A DNA stretch of 64,000 bases. Source: Adiantum capillus-veneris. Its lineage: Eukaryota > Streptophyta > Polypodiopsida > Polypodiales > Pteridaceae. This document shows, in pieces, positions 10,430 through 22,766 of the stretch. Where the stretch lies: NCBI GenBank assembly GCA_014529385.2, contig CM043962.1, forward strand, positions 38,781,098 through 38,845,097. The letters run 5' to 3'. Made by a program: the position numbers and the translations under genes. Within the stretch, counting starts at the first letter, position 1. Each line of letters begins with the position of its first letter. A model generated the notes under the pieces. That model did no database searches. It was given only the letters and a program-made list of their open reading frames with translations, and was not told the DNA's origin.

Positions 10430-13400
10430 TGAGGCCTCTAATCGCCAGGCACTCCATGAAAAGGTGGATGAGATATTCACTAGCCAATTTGCACCCTAAA
10501 CATCTATCGAACCCGGTACCATGTGCCTAACGCCTGTCGGAAAAGCCCCCCAAAGTACCTTCCATAGAAAAATCTTCATAAACTGAGGCCACTGTGGATT
10601 CCAGATATTCTTTGTGACCTCAACCCATGGAGCTTCCAACCATTGTTTCTTCCACTGATTGTTTAAAGGGGCAAACCAATTAGCCTCATGTATTAACGCT
10701 TGGTAAATGCCCTTGGTATGAGGTATAAAGGATTGGCTACTTATGTGCTATTTCCAAGCTTTCCACTCAAAAGTAGATTCATAGATCGACATTAGAATAT
10801 TGTCTAGGTCTTCTTCAACTTTGTTGACAAGTAGCTTCTCAGTGCCACTGAGTTGAAACTAGGCAACCACCTAGTCAGAGGATTTCCAACACTTGTTATT
10901 TCCATCCCAAAAGTGGATCAACGGTTGGAGTCCTTTATTGTTCATCCTTCTTGCAGTTTCTCTCCCAAAAGGGTTTAGGATAACATCAACAGCTTTGGAC
11001 AGTCAAGGGGACCAATGCAAGATGGAGTTTTGGAAGTATCTGGTTAATTCACCCCATTCAAGTACTCATGTTACTTTATTGCGATTTTGCACCAGCTCTC
11101 CCATGATGCCACCCAGTCTTAGGCTAGACCACCTCGACACTGATAGTTTATTGTGCACCTTGATCCCTTTCCACTGACCACCTTGAGAGAAATTTTTTCC
11201 TTGTCTATCATATCCTTGGTCATGATAGTCGAAGACTGGTCTTGTTTTGCGATTGAGACTGCGAACTTGGCACACAAGGCCTCAACATAAAAAAAAGCAT
11301 TGAGAATTTTGAGGCCACCTTGGACCAACCTTTGAGCGATACCTTCCAACTTTGCCCATTGCCATGGCATCAAGGCTTTGGTGTTGTTCCTCCGTAAGAA
11401 TATTTTAACAGATTTCAAAAACTCCTTCCAGTTACATTTGGCTATTTTGAGGAGCGGGTTGGTGAAGGCAATATAAGGAAGCATAAATGAGTTGATATCA
11501 CTGAGCCGACTCTGGAAGGGAAGCAACACATACTCCCACCTTCTCATTTTTCTCTGGATCTTATCTAGGACCCATTGGAACCTCTGCTTATGTAATGTCC
11601 ACCCCCAAAGGGGCACCTAGATGCTGGAAGATCCTTCCTTTGGACACAATCTCCCCTGACCGAACCGGGTCAAATGAGTCATTTTTCGTTCTAGACGTCA
11701 GTCTAGAATTCTCAATACTATAGTTCAACCCCAAAGCCACGACAAATGTGTGCAAAATCTCTGGGGCTTTCTTGAGTACCTGGGGGTAGGCTTTCAAAAA
11801 GAGGAGGGAATTGTCTGCAAACATCTTGGCCAAGAGCTGGTTGTTACCGGATGAAGTTAAACCTTAAATTTCCCCCTGTGTGATAGCAGCTTTGAGCATT
11901 GTTATTAGAGAGGGCGATCCAGTGGCAAAGACAAGAGGGGCCAGGGGGACATCCTTGCTTGATAGATCTTTTGGCTTCAAAGGAGCCTACTATTCTATCA
12001 TTGAATAAGAGTTCAAAATGACTGCTTGCACCCATAGTGTGTATAAGTTGACAAAGGCAAGGCACAAAGCCCAGTGATTTCATGAAATCTTCAATGAATA
12101 ACGACATAATCCTATCATATGCCTTGTCCAGTTCTAGTTGCAGCAAAATGCACTACTGCTTCAATGCCACATAATCCTATCAATGCCAACCATTGTTGTC
12201 AAGATATTGTCATATAGTGACCTTCCTTTGATAAACCCATGTTGATGAGGGGAGATGACTTTGTTTAGGATGGGGGAAATTCTAAAAACCTGCTTTAGGA
12301 TAGGCTTGATAAGCCCTCTTTTCATACTAGGATCCAAATATCCCTTGACAAAATCTTGGTTATCCATACACATGATTGGGACCTTGAAGTAATCCCAGAA
12401 CACCCTAAAGAATTCAGTGGTCAGACCATCCCAGCCAGGGGACTTCTCCTTGACGAGAGCTTGCAATGCAAGTGAGTATTCATCTTCATAAAAGGCCATC
12501 TCAAGACGGTTGGCTTCTAGTCGGGGAATTTTCCTATTGACACTCTTGAGCAAGGATGCTTTGGCTTCATTCACTTCTTGAGAGCGGGTCTTTGGCTAGA
12601 CAATGATTTGGCCTAGATGATCAAGAATCATCCTAGCCATTTTGTCTTGGTCTTGTATAGCATTCTGATTGTCATCAATGAGCAAGTGGATGGAGCCCTG
12701 GCTTTTCTTGATTTTCAAGGACCTATAAAAGTGTGCTTGATTAGCGGCCTCTGGCTGGAGGAAGGCCTCCTTGGATATCAACCTCGCCCTTCTGACCTCC
12801 TTGAGCTGCTGGTTGGCTAGGTTGGCTTAAGCTTCCAACCACATTTTTTGTTCTTCTTCTTAGGCCAGCCCAATAGCTTTTTTGGAGGTTAGACAAGCAA
12901 CCTCCTTTTTGAGCTGCTTCCACTGCTCTCCCCGAGCCTTTTTCATCCGAGGGTCCGAGATTTTGATTGATTTTTGTATACTCCAAGTAAAGAGGTCCCA
13001 AGCTTTAGGTTTTTCAAGATTAATATCTTTATTGAGTTTACTCAAAGCTTTTTTGGTAAGCCTTCTAAACAGAGGATCTTTGAACAGGTGTGCCCTAGTA
13101 ACAAGTAACTTCTTACTGCCTCTGTGGGCATGGCCCTCCCCATTGGTTTTCTTGAGTTTTAAGTGTAAATGTAGGTGGTCTAACATGCTCTTCATTGACA
13201 TCACCTTCATCTCAAGTAGCAACAGAATCCAATCAGCTTAGTGAGAGCAATAACATCTCTCAATCCAAGAAGCCGTGCGGGCATACTGTAGACTGTGTAC
13301 GTGAAGCCGGGTGTGTTGTTCTAGGGCCCCACCCCGCACAGGTTTATCATAGCCCATTTCTCACAAATAACCAGTCAAATATTAAAGTCACCTATCAGTA

Positions 13401-13735
13401 GCCACTCTCCTTCAATAGGGGAATCCCTAAGATGCATCCAAAATTTGGCTCTATCCTTGGCATTGTAGGGGCCATATATGTTTACTATGGTGATATGATG
13501 ATCTGCCCACCTAACCCTCACTCCTAGGACTCTCTCAGAGGGATGGTCTAGTACCACTTTGGGCTCCAGATTCTTGTCCAAAGTAGAGAGGACACCACTA
13601 AACTTGTCAACTCCCTCTCCGTAGGACACTAACTTCCTCCCCAATGCATCCAGATGATGTTCATGAATGGCTCAACAATTAACATCCTTATCCTTTCTAA
13701 CTTTCTCCCACTTTCTTAATATAAGCTTTGGTTTG
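10430..13735 (-). pseudogene. L1-type LINE ORF2 (endonuclease, RT, zf-RVT), degenerate
   Basis: Leftwards on the minus strand, endonuclease sequence covers 13,735-13,375 (HHITIVNIYGPYNAKDRAKFW, WLLIGDFNI). It is followed by a damaged stretch, then RT: KSPGWDGLTTEFFRVFWD at about 12,470, HQHGFIKGRSLYDNI, LELDKAYDRIMS, and IKQGCPPGPS for RQGCPLSP. The catalytic box reads MFADNSLLF, so FADD has lost its second Asp. The thumb follows, and finally a zf-RVT-like C-terminus near 10,570-10,440 (KIFLWKVLWGAFPTG). Many frameshifts and stops show it is dead. The endonuclease C-terminal catalytic residues are missing. Confidence 0.85.
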
Positions 13736-14150
13736 CTTCTGCCATCCAATCATATACTTATATAATATATTTTCTTCTCTCTTGTCTTAAGGTCTTAAAA
13801 ACAACTTTGGATTTCATAGGTTGATGTTGGGCCGCTTTTGCTCTCTCTTCCTTGATGATTAAAACATACAAATAAATTTAATCCTCTTCTATTTTTATTG
13901 GTACTGCTCTGAGAGTGTAGGAGCAAGCTAATTCATCTGGTTTATGTTCTTCAAACAAAGCGGAAAGAAAATTCTTTTTGAATGGTAACTTTCGATGGAA
14001 CGTTCTCCTTTCTTAGATAGCATGTATTCACTTACAAAAAATATACCTAATGGCTTTTAAAAAAAACTAGAGTGCTTCGTTAGCCGTATTTGTATTGAAT
14101 CGAAGTGAGGGTTGTCACCTTAAGGTAATAGGATCTGTGGAAAACAAAGC

Positions 14151-14223
<73 letters not shown>

Positions 14224-14320
14224 CTTTTCTCTTCTATGTTCTTGTTTTCTTGTGTTTACAATGCCACGATCTTGATGTCTCAATTTTGATATGTCTAAAT
14301 ATGTCCTTAGCTATCGAATT

Positions 14321-14352
<32 letters not shown>

Positions 14353-14599
14353 TTACCTTTCGTCAAAGCAAGTTTTTTTGTTTCTTAATTGGTACTGTCT
14401 CAAGTGTGTTACGATTGTGATGCAACAATTTTGAGTCGTGTACCTCGCAAAAGAACTGTAACAAGGGTTAGAATTTATATAAAGTGATACGGATCAGGTG
14501 ATTGCATATAGACAGACTCCCTCACTTTGCATCCGCTAAAAACAGGCTAGAGCTTTTCGTCCTACTCTTGTTGTGTGTATCCTGCAATCAGTTGACGTC
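13736..14599. other. non-coding stretch with (CT)n and (AG)n microsatellites
   Basis: A (CT)n tract of 65 bp lies at 14,156-14,220 and an (AG)14 tract at 14,321-14,348. Open frames across them encode only Leu-Ser or Glu-Arg polymers and are artefacts of the repeats. No other feature is recognised. Confidence 0.7.
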
Positions 14600-14880
14600 G
14601 TTCTTAAATGTAAGCTCCTCAAGCACCTGCTAAAAACAATTGAAATTTTTGTGACCCGGTCCTTGTCGGGCATATCTTGCAATCAATGCGTTCCAAAAGA
14701 TGACATCCCGCACCACATTTGGCATACATATTGACCAAGGCATTGTCAAGCACGACAATTATTTGCAACATCCCCTCACTAACAATATCATCATGAATTT
14801 TTAAGCCTATCTCGGCATCTTGGAGGTCTATTGACATTTTTGCCCAAAATTTGAGAAAAGACCATGAGTGGAAGTGCACG
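14600..14880 (-). pseudogene. pentatricopeptide-repeat (PPR) gene fragment
   Basis: One frame reads DAEIGLKIHDDIVSEGM then VVLDNALVNMYAKCGA. After a frameshift the next frame reads RDVIFWNALIARYARQGPG. These are consecutive PLS-type PPR motifs (IH..I...G...., NALV.MYAKCG, RDV..WNALI..YA..G). PPR proteins bind organelle RNA and are hugely expanded in land plants. Only about 1.5-2 motifs remain, with no start codon, so this is a captured or decayed fragment. It is the only clear trace of a host gene family here. Confidence 0.7.
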
Positions 14881-15022
14881 AAGGGTTAGCAGAGGGGAGG
14901 TGTTTCTCGCAAAATTATTGTAGTAGATTGCACAGACTCGATGGCTTGCATCATTAGAGGCAAATCAATAGAGCAGAGTGGGCGTGTGTGGTAGACGGCT
15001 CAGATCATGTGGGTGTGACTGC

Positions 15023-15065
<43 letters not shown>

Positions 15066-15949
15066 GACTAGATAGGTAAAGCCGCTATTTTTAATGAAGC
15101 TATGTGGACGATTGAGAGGGCAAGAATTCAACGCACCTTCTACGCTAACGAAGTAAAAAAGCACTACTTACAAAGTGCAAGGTCACTCTAAAGAGAACAA
15201 AACGCTAAAGCAAAATTAAGCAAAAAAAAGCACAAATATAGTAATGTGTAGTCAACCATCTCTCTTTATATAAGCACAAAAAGTGTTTTCATTTCGTAAA
15301 CTCACGCTTTACTTATTTCCTTTTGATATTTTGAAAGGCTTTTTATTTTTTTGAGATTGGAGAGACCTAAAATAGGTCTACTCTCATTCCATTGCATGGA
15401 ATCTACGAGGATTCTCTTTTTCTCTTGCTCGAGGCATTTCATACATAAAGCTCAACAAGCTCAACATCTAGTAATCGAACCCTTAAACATACGCAACATA
15501 AAAGGCTTTGACGATGACCACCCAACCAAGGTGGCTCCTTGATTGCCTCACAAACCTTTATTCTTTAGAAAAAAGCAATCCCTTGCTCTACTCAGTGTCC
15601 CTCAAATCTTGGGAGCCCTCGTCTCCACCACTTGTTGCACCTACCATGTGGCACCTACCTTTCACTTTTTTTTCCATTTTACTTTGCTTCAAAATGGTAT
15701 CTTTTTTCTCCAAACTCACAATAGTGAGTGTATGTATATAGTACGGAAACAAAAAAGTTACATTGAAAGCCATGCTCCTATCGATCCATGGCACCAACGG
15801 CCATAAGGACAAGCAAAATTAGATACATTGGCTGATAAGGGTGCCACCGTGAAATTGAATGACACCAAGGGGACTTAGGTTTGCTTAGGGTTGCCACCAA
15901 GGAGAGGGCCCTGTCACATCCCACCCTTGACCATCAAACCAAAGCCTAT
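14881..15949. other. no recognisable gene; (GA)n at 15,027-15,064
   Basis: A (GA)19 tract is the only repeat I can define. Short open frames in 15,350-15,810 overlap one another in several frames and show no family motif. Confidence 0.5.
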
Positions 15950-16464
15950 TGCTACAACTATCACTTTTTTATGGCTATTCTTTTTAGTAAACTCACAGTG
16001 GTGATTGAAGGACCTGTAACCTTCACCAAGTGACTAATGAGGTCTAGTTGTTGGTTCAACAATCTCACTCCTTACCGACCATCTCTGTCTTGTCCTGCAC
16101 CTCAACACGAGGGCACTCTGTCTTGTTGTTATTACCTTCTAGGTTGAAAGCCTCAAAACTAGGTGACTCTGGTTGATTTGAGGAGTTGTTTTGCATAGAA
16201 TTATCCTGCATCTCCCTAGCCGAGCTCTCAATCTCTTTGTTGATCTCCTCAAAATGTTGACCAAGGCATCTTGTTCCTCTTGTATCTCCTTTGTGTTACA
16301 ATCCATCTCTTTATCCACCTCCCCACCTGCTCATCCTGTTCCCTGGTGTTAACTTCCATCCTTGTTCCATTCACTGAAGGCTCAACCTCTCTAGGGACCA
16401 GCCTCCAAGTTATCATGATCCTGTGAGTAGGGGCGATAACCGCCTCAGGGCAATCCCTCACATA
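15950..16464 (-). pseudogene. possible L1 ORF1 C-terminal remnant
   Basis: The minus-strand frame begins CYVRDCPEAV, which looks like the end of a CCHC knuckle. A long polar tail rich in Glu, Gln and Asn follows, as is common after the knuckle of plant L1 ORF1. It is cut exactly where LTR sequence of family A begins. The assignment rests on composition and the half knuckle only. Confidence 0.35.
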
Positions 16465-16970
16465 ACACATGAGATTGTGTGAGTGTGTGTGTGATAATGC
16501 CTTGCCAAAATCAGCCCCCTCTCTCTCTTGGTCGACCCCTCTTGCAAATTACTCATGCTGGCACCCCATTGGACCTTGCAAAGCTTAGCCAATGAAAATT
16601 GAGAAGCATAAGTGATAGCCTTGTGACATGTGTCCCCCTTTCCCCTTTTATGAGAGCTTTAGGTAATTAAATAAATCAGTTAATCTCTCATTTGACCCCT
16701 TTGTCTTCGAGCCAATAGGAATCAGGCAAGCCATTGGGCTGTTGAATGCTCATTGGACCCCTTGGGAAACTGGCCAATAGTCTTCTAGAGAGCTTAATTC
16801 TTATTGGTTCTTTTATCAATTGTTTCTAAATGAATTAAACTAGATTTACTCTAGCCTAATTCACATTGGTCCACCTGTATGGCCATCCAATAGGATTTGG
16901 GTGCACCTTGTGGGCAATTGGCCTAGGGAACTGACATGTGTCCACTATTCCCTTTGTGAAAAGGGGCTTG

Positions 16971-17043
<73 letters not shown>

Positions 17044-17414
17044 CTCTCTCATCCCCTACTAAAAGGGCTCACCTCTTCCTATGTAGGAGCTTGCAAAGAC
17101 TTTTTGGCACACTATAAAGCATCCAATTCCACTAAGCTTGACCATTTGGACTTACCTTTGAATTTTGGAACCTTAGCATTTTGGAAGTCTTAATGGGTTG
17201 AACCTTAGGGTCTTTGAAACCCATTGATGCACATTGCTCTTTTGCAGATGGCCCCCCCTTTGGATACCTATTTTCCCTCCTTTCAATCTCTATTGTGGCT
17301 AGTCTGCCAACTTAACCAATATTCTAGCTTTTTCTCCCCTGGAACTTTCCCATATTAAATGATCAGTTTAACATGAGAAAATCATTTAGGAGAATTAGAT
17401 ATAGTTATTATGAC
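16465..17414 (-). repeat. element A 3' LTR (outer part missing)
   Basis: It matches 34,229-35,110 and 63,728-64,000 closely, for example the shared ends TGAGATTGTGTGAGTG and TTAGTTATTATGACA (here ATAGTTATTATGACA). The half equivalent to 21,243-21,933 is absent. It holds a (TG)n tract at about 16,974-17,040 and about ten CCAAT/ATTGG pentamers between 16,560 and 16,925. Confidence 0.8.
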
Positions 17415-17428
17415 ATCACCTCTCTCTT
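17415..17428 (-). other. polypurine tract of element A
   Basis: On the minus strand AAGAGAGAGGTGA directly precedes the 3' LTR start TGTCATAATAAC. This is the expected place and composition for the plus-strand primer of an LTR element. Confidence 0.65.
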
Positions 17429-17755
17429 GAAATCATAGTCGTTCTTGACTATGGGGTAGAGAAGATAAAGCCTATTCATTATTCCTTTTTCTAGCGGGTA
17501 GAGGATCCCTATCTTACCCTATGACATCGTTCCAAAATGGATGACTAATCCATTTGGCGCTTGAGACTCTAAGCTGCCGCAAGCATGTCTGCACATTAGT
17601 CCTATCAATCTTCCATAGTAGAGTGACAAGCTCTACTTGATGTTTGGAAGACGTGGTCTCCACAAACTTGCATAATACTTAACATTTGTGCACAATAAAG
17701 AAAAAGAGTCCTATAAGACAAAAACTTTGTTCATTTTAAACATTTGTAAATATGC

Positions 17756-18200
17756 TTACTCTAGGGAAGCATTGTAAGCATTGACAAGGTTTAGGTTATC
17801 CTTTAATTGTATGCCTTGCATCCATCTAGCATCTTCAAAAGGATAATTCTTAAACTTACTAAGATACCGTCGGATAGTCTTACCGCCTCTTAATACCTTG
17901 TCTTCATGTCGGACAATGTACTCGGGCTGTAGCACCTCTTCTTGGTCTTCAATCTCCGGTGGGTCTTCAATAGTTGGTTCTTGAGGTGGCTCTCCTTTGT
18001 AAGGCTTTAGTAGGCTCACATGGAAAGCATTGTGTATGAGCTAATGGCTGGGCAACTTGTGTTGATAGGCCATCACATTGATTGGTCAAAGTATCTGAAA
18101 GGGACCATAGTACCTTTTTGCTAACTTAGCATAGTACTTTTGGTGTCGTAGGATTCTTGCCCGTGGTGTGCCTTAATCGAGCCTTGGGAAATTTAAGCAA
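17756..18200 (-). pseudogene. integrase C-terminus and chromodomain, element A
   Basis: The minus strand reads KRYYGPFQIL, then NAFHVSLLKPYKG (the usual HPVFHVSLLKP of Ty3 integrase). It continues as a chromodomain-like end: EYIVRHEDKVLRGGKTIRRY, LSKFKNYPFEDARW. The W..Y....+W pattern matches CHR domains that target integration to chromatin. The catalytic core (D,D35E) is absent, because the sequence upstream jumps straight to RNase H. Confidence 0.75.
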
Positions 18201-19200
18201 GACCCAATTAGGGTCGAGCCTTCGACTTTCATAGGCTCTGGCGTGTCCTTCTTGGAGCAAAACAGGTCCAAGGCAATCACCACAAGCGTCACATTGGACC
18301 TCAAATGGTTTTGAGAGATCCAGTAGTGTAAGCACAGGTGTAGAGATAAGCTTTTCAAAAGCATTGTTCTCCTTGGCAGACCATGTATACCTAGCATTTT
18401 TCTTTGCTAGGTCATGTAATGGTCCTGCTATTAGTGAGAACTTCTCTATGAAGCATCTATAGTATGTGCACATACATATAAAGTTTCTTAGTTCTTCGTG
18501 AAGATTCCTTGGATTAGGCCATCCTTTTATTACCTCTAGCTTTGATGGATCCATTTGGATGTCATCTTGAGAGATAATGTAACCTAAATATTGAATCTCT
18601 TATAAGAAAAACTCACTTTTCTTTCGATTAACATAAAGTTTATTCTCTTGTAAGACTTGAAATATTACCTAGAGATGTTGCTTGTGTTTGTCTAGTGAAT
18701 TATACTAGATGATAATATCATCAAAGAAAACTCCACTAAAGGTTTGGTGAGGCCTGAATAGCTTCTCCATATCACGCGGTTGAATGTGGTTGGTACATTG
18801 GTCAAACCAAAAGGCAGGACAATGTATCGTAAAGACCAAACGTAGTGTGAAATGCGTTCTTTACAATGTCTTGATCAACTATCCTTATTTGATGGTAGCT
18901 AATTTTTAGGTCAATCCTACTGAAGTAGGTCAACCCTTGTAGCTTATCAAATAGGTCTTCTACCTGTGGAACGGGAAACCTATTTATGATAGTGATCCTA
19001 TTTAGTGCTCTATAGTCGACACACATACGATATGTGCCATCTTTCTTTTGCAATAATAATACGGGTGAACAAAATGGAGATGAGCTAGGCCTAACCATGC
19101 CCTTCTCAACTAACTCATGTACTTGCCGCATAATCTCCTCTTGTTGATCTTGAGAAACTCCATAATGAGGTTTATTAGGCAGTGAACTTCCTTGAAGAAT
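18201..19200 (-). pseudogene. RT and partial RNase H, element A
   Basis: From 19,131 leftwards: ELVEKGMVRPSSSPFCSPVL, KKDGTYRMCVDYRALNRIT, PVPQVEDLFDKLQG, YFSRIDLKISYHQIRI. After frameshifts comes the catalytic FFDDII near 18,720-18,740, then KLEVIKGWPNPRN and YTWSAKENNAFEKLIS. RNase H begins FEVQCDACGDCLGPVLLQEG but is soon cut short. The enzyme would copy element RNA. Stops and the deletion make it non-functional. Confidence 0.85.
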
Positions 19201-19251
19201 TCCAATTGCATGGTCATCATTGTTTTAGGAGGTAGTTCACAAGGGATGTCG

Positions 19252-20145
19252 TCAATAAAAACATCTTGAAATCCCTTGAAAATTGGATAACTCTAGTTCC
19301 TTGTGATTATTTATAATTTCTTTTGCTAAAGCATTAGGTTCATCTTGAGAATCTTTAAGAAAAATCATGTACATGGAAATAGAGCTCTTTATTGACTTAT
19401 TGAAAGCTTGCGTATGTACAATGGGTATGGTGTTACCTAACTCTTTGGCATCTATGTACATATCTTTTTTCCTGAACTTAAAGTAGATTTTCTTTTCAAA
19501 GAATTTAACATTGGCAGCCATGTGATCAAACCATGGTGCCCCTAGGATTACATCCTCATGCTTGAGAGGAGAGATAAATAAGTCCTCTTTGTCCACATAG
19601 CTTTGGACTGCATGGAGCCTCAATTTCCGGATTAAGGGAGTGACTGAGGCTTCTTGCCCCTTGAAAGCACCATCGGCAGGTAGAGCATCTCCCATCTCAT
19701 AGGCTTGGATGCCTAGCTTGGTTGCCAACTCTGTGGATATGAAATTGTGAGTAGAACCAGGGTCAAAGAGAATAAAAGCATCATGTTCTCTTACCTTTCC
19801 CCAAGCATAGCATAGATGAGATCCTTTGTGGTGAGCTTCCTCTTCTTGGATTTCAACCAAGGTAGCTCTAGGAGGCTCATGGCGGGTGTTCTTTTGGGGC
19901 CAAGCATGGTACACATGCCCTTGCTTGTCGCACTTGAAACAACAGTTATCCTTGCGATAACACTCAAGATCTTCAGGAGAGAGTTTGTTTTTGCCTTTAT
20001 AAACTCCCTTTTCCTTAGCTTTGTTGAACTTATTGGAATTGCGCTTAGGAGACTTTTGGACATTGTCCTTCCCCTTAGGCTCATTGGAACCCTTGTTTTC
20101 CGTGGGCTTAAGATTTCCTATGGCCTCTTCTTTTTTATGGTTCAA
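19252..20145 (-). pseudogene. nucleocapsid and aspartic protease, element A
   Basis: An open frame of 297 codons. Residues around 70 carry a knuckle, CCFKCDKQGHVYHAW, whose last zinc ligand Cys is Trp. Near residue 127 the protease active site reads FILFDPGSTHNFISTELATK (D-P-G-S/T in place of D-S-G-S/T), followed by VILGAPWFDHM, the second conserved block. The frame is long for such an old element but ends before RT. Confidence 0.8.
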
Positions 20146-20816
20146 AAGTCGCTTTCTTCAGAAGATGAAGCATTTGAGGAAGATGAAGAAGAGGGTGACC
20201 TCTTTCTCGCCTTTTTCTTGCCTTGTTTCTCTTTGTCTGCACCATCACTTTCTTCATAAGAGGAAGAGGATGAAAAAGATGGAGAAGAGGGTGACCTATT
20301 TCTCGCCTTTTTCTTCTCTTGTTTTTTATCATCCCTCTTTGAATTATGGTGTGGAGAAGTGTGCGATGGTCTTCTCTGTTTAGGAGGTGATGGAGAGTGT
20401 TTTGCATGCCGTCTTCGTGGAGCCATCTCTATCGAGGTGGCAGGAGACTCACTTCTTTCTTGTTCTTTTTCTGGGGGCTCTTGAGTTCTCCTTTGAGAAG
20501 GAGATGTGTTGTCAAGTAGTAAATTTTTGAGCCCTTCGTATGGATCCTCTTCTTCTTCCCAAATCGGAGAGAGGTCTCTTTTGGAAGTCTCGCAAGGAAG
20601 CTTCCTAGGTACTCTCTCATCATGGTGGGGAGTTTGGAGAATCCCATGAGCACGTAGCTGCCGTTGCACTTCACTTTGGAGGGATGGATTGTCCATGGCT
20701 TGTTGAAGCCTAGAAACAAGGTAGCTAACAAGCATAGGGACATCATTTGTAGCCTGCTCATTAGCAAAATCAAAGCTATCAACATTAATTTCACTCTCTT
20801 TACTATTGTTAGCCAT
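20142..20816 (-). CDS. Gag N-terminal region with RS-like repeats, element A
   Basis: About 224 codons from the ATG at 20,816 (MANNSKES). The N-terminal third is helical and acidic. The rest is very basic and serine-rich, with two similar units of the type KKARxRSPSS...EESD that resemble RS domains. No capsid core motif is visible before the frame ends next to the nucleocapsid/protease frame, so the capsid region seems deleted. A cellular RS protein is unlikely given the LTR context. Confidence 0.55.
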   Translation of the reverse strand: MANNSKESEINVDSFDFANEQATNDVPMLVSYLVSRLQQAMDNPSLQSEVQRQLRAHGILQTPHHDERVPRKLPCETSKRDLSPIWEEEEDPYEGLKNLLLDNTSPSQRRTQEPPEKEQERSESPATSIEMAPRRRHAKHSPSPPKQRRPSHTSPHHNSKRDDKKQEKKKARNRSPSSPSFSSSSSYEESDGADKEKQGKKKARKRSPSSSSSSNASSSEESDF

Positions 20817-21230
20817 TTTAACAACTTTTAGGTGTAAACTTTTTTTAGGTGTACTTTGGCACTTCAAGCCCTAGTTGCTACTCCTGTTTACCCCTTTAGA
20901 AAAAGCACTCAAGCTACTGTACCCGTGGCTCGAATATCATTAATTGCAAGGAATAGAAGAGAGGGTCTTTCAACACCAAAACAGTATTGGCTCCTGTCAA
21001 GCTTCTAATAGCTTAATAGTGGTTAAGCCGTAGGCAAGCCCCGTACGACTCCACTATTAAGACCATAGCTCTCAACGGTGATGCCCCGTTATCTGCACGA
21101 AGGCAGGCGCATTGCAAGGCTGGAAAATCCCTATTCTACTTACTCAATTGCAATTAATAATGCTAACCATTTATAGTTAGCTTGAGGGCCTCCCTCTTGA
21201 GCAAGAAAAAAGAAACCTTGTGCTCTGATA
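20817..21230 (-). other. untranslated leader of element A
   Basis: This sequence lies between primer site and gag. No coding motif was seen, and it fits an LTR-retrotransposon 5' leader. Confidence 0.55.
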
Positions 21231-21241
21231 CTCTGATACCA
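21231..21241 (-). other. primer-binding site of element A (initiator tRNA-Met type)
   Basis: The minus strand reads TGGTATCAGAG two bases after the LTR end TGTTACA. This is the classical plant initiator-Met primer site. The octamer TATCAGAG is repeated immediately downstream, giving TATCAGAGTATCAGAGC. Confidence 0.8.
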
Positions 21242-21242
21242 A

Positions 21243-21933
21243 TGTAACATTTAATGGCCCAGTAACTTGTGTGTAGCGGAAAATAGCATAAACATAGTGA
21301 GCATTCCATTAGAATGGATTCCTAATGAGCATAGCAATAGTGCTTGGATTGAGAGAGCAACAAATAGCATAACACCTAGCTAGATAGGCATGAACAATAC
21401 CTCAAAAGAGAGATAAATTAAGCTATTGACAACAATTGAGGACCGGATTTACATGGAGCCGGTTCCCCCCTCCAAAAGCTTTGTATTATAGTTTTCCCCC
21501 ATCAAGGGAGACATTTTACAATAAAATACTTTGTGTTCCTTCAATAACTTTCCGGTGCAATGAAGATGGAAGCTTCAAGCACCATGCACACACTTATAAA
21601 ACATAACATCAATTCCCTCATTGTCTCAGACCCAAGACCTCACACACCTTCGAAGATGGTGAGAGCTAGCGGGGTATGAGAGTAGATTGAGAGGAAGAAG
21701 TAGTAGTCTTACGAGAAACAAGTATATCTCCTCACATAATCACTCATAATAGCTTAGCATAGCTTAGTAATTAGCATGGTAGAGGAGATGAGCATGCATT
21801 GAAGCTTGGCTCTTGGTTGGATTTGCATCACAAAGCCAAGAGTTGTTGGTGTAGGCCTCCCTTCTCACAAGCTTGGAGTAGATGATGAGCTTTCCATTAA
21901 AGCTTGAGAAGGAGAGAGAGTCTTCTTTTCTTC
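21243..21933 (-). repeat. element A 5' LTR, inner part
   Basis: It begins TGTAACATTTAATGG (LTR end on the minus strand) beside the primer site and stops where element B begins. The same sequence, followed without break by the other LTR half, is present at 63,045-64,000. That proves the two halves here were once joined. Confidence 0.85.
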
Positions 21934-22708
21934 TGTCTGGTAAATATCTGGATGATAAAGGCAAAGAGAACAAAGACCCAAAGAACCCCCCAGATACCCA
22001 TGATAAGTGCAATATGAACCCCCCCAAAACCCAATGAGAAAGATGGAGGGAACTTAGAGATAATACGCTTGCAATAACAAACACGACACATGCACAAATA
22101 TGGTGATGATTTGTAACAAAATGTTATAGTGAATACTTACAAACCGACACAATGAGAATATACACAAATTGTGTTTATATTATGATGTCTGAGCGTAAAT
22201 CACTTTTACAAATATTTGCTTTGTTTTTATATCAAAATGGAGCGAAGAGAGAAAACTTAGCTTCAAAATCGTTGCGTCAAAAGTCGAAACTTGATGGCGA
22301 GGTTCAGAGTGATTCTCACGACCCTCAAGGATTAAATTTTACAAAGGTTAACTATTTTTGTTAAATTATAATTTTTTACGAAAGTTTGCTACGAGTGGCT
22401 ATATGAAAACGATAGTGCGTGAAGTGTGCGAATAGCTAGAGGCACGGAGTCTTTACTTTAATGGTGATCATTGCGCCGTCGCTTGTGCGGTTTGACAGTA
22501 GTCCAAGCTTTGATGGTCGTCTTTGTAATGATGCTTGAAATCTGTGAGTGAAACCAAAAACTAGTGGAAGAGCACCTCTCACCGTTTGATGGTGAGCCAC
22601 TCTCTCACCTTTAATTTGGATGCAACTTTGCTCTCTCTCACTCACGCTTTGGCACTTTAATGATCTTTCTCAACTTATCTCTCTTCATCTCAGACCCAAC
22701 ACTGAGAG

Positions 22709-22766
<58 letters not shown>

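Noticed and set aside
20142-20816. Cellular SR-type splicing factor
   Set aside because: The RS-like repeats sit directly between an LTR primer site and a retroelement nucleocapsid/protease on the same strand, so a Gag N-terminus is the better reading.
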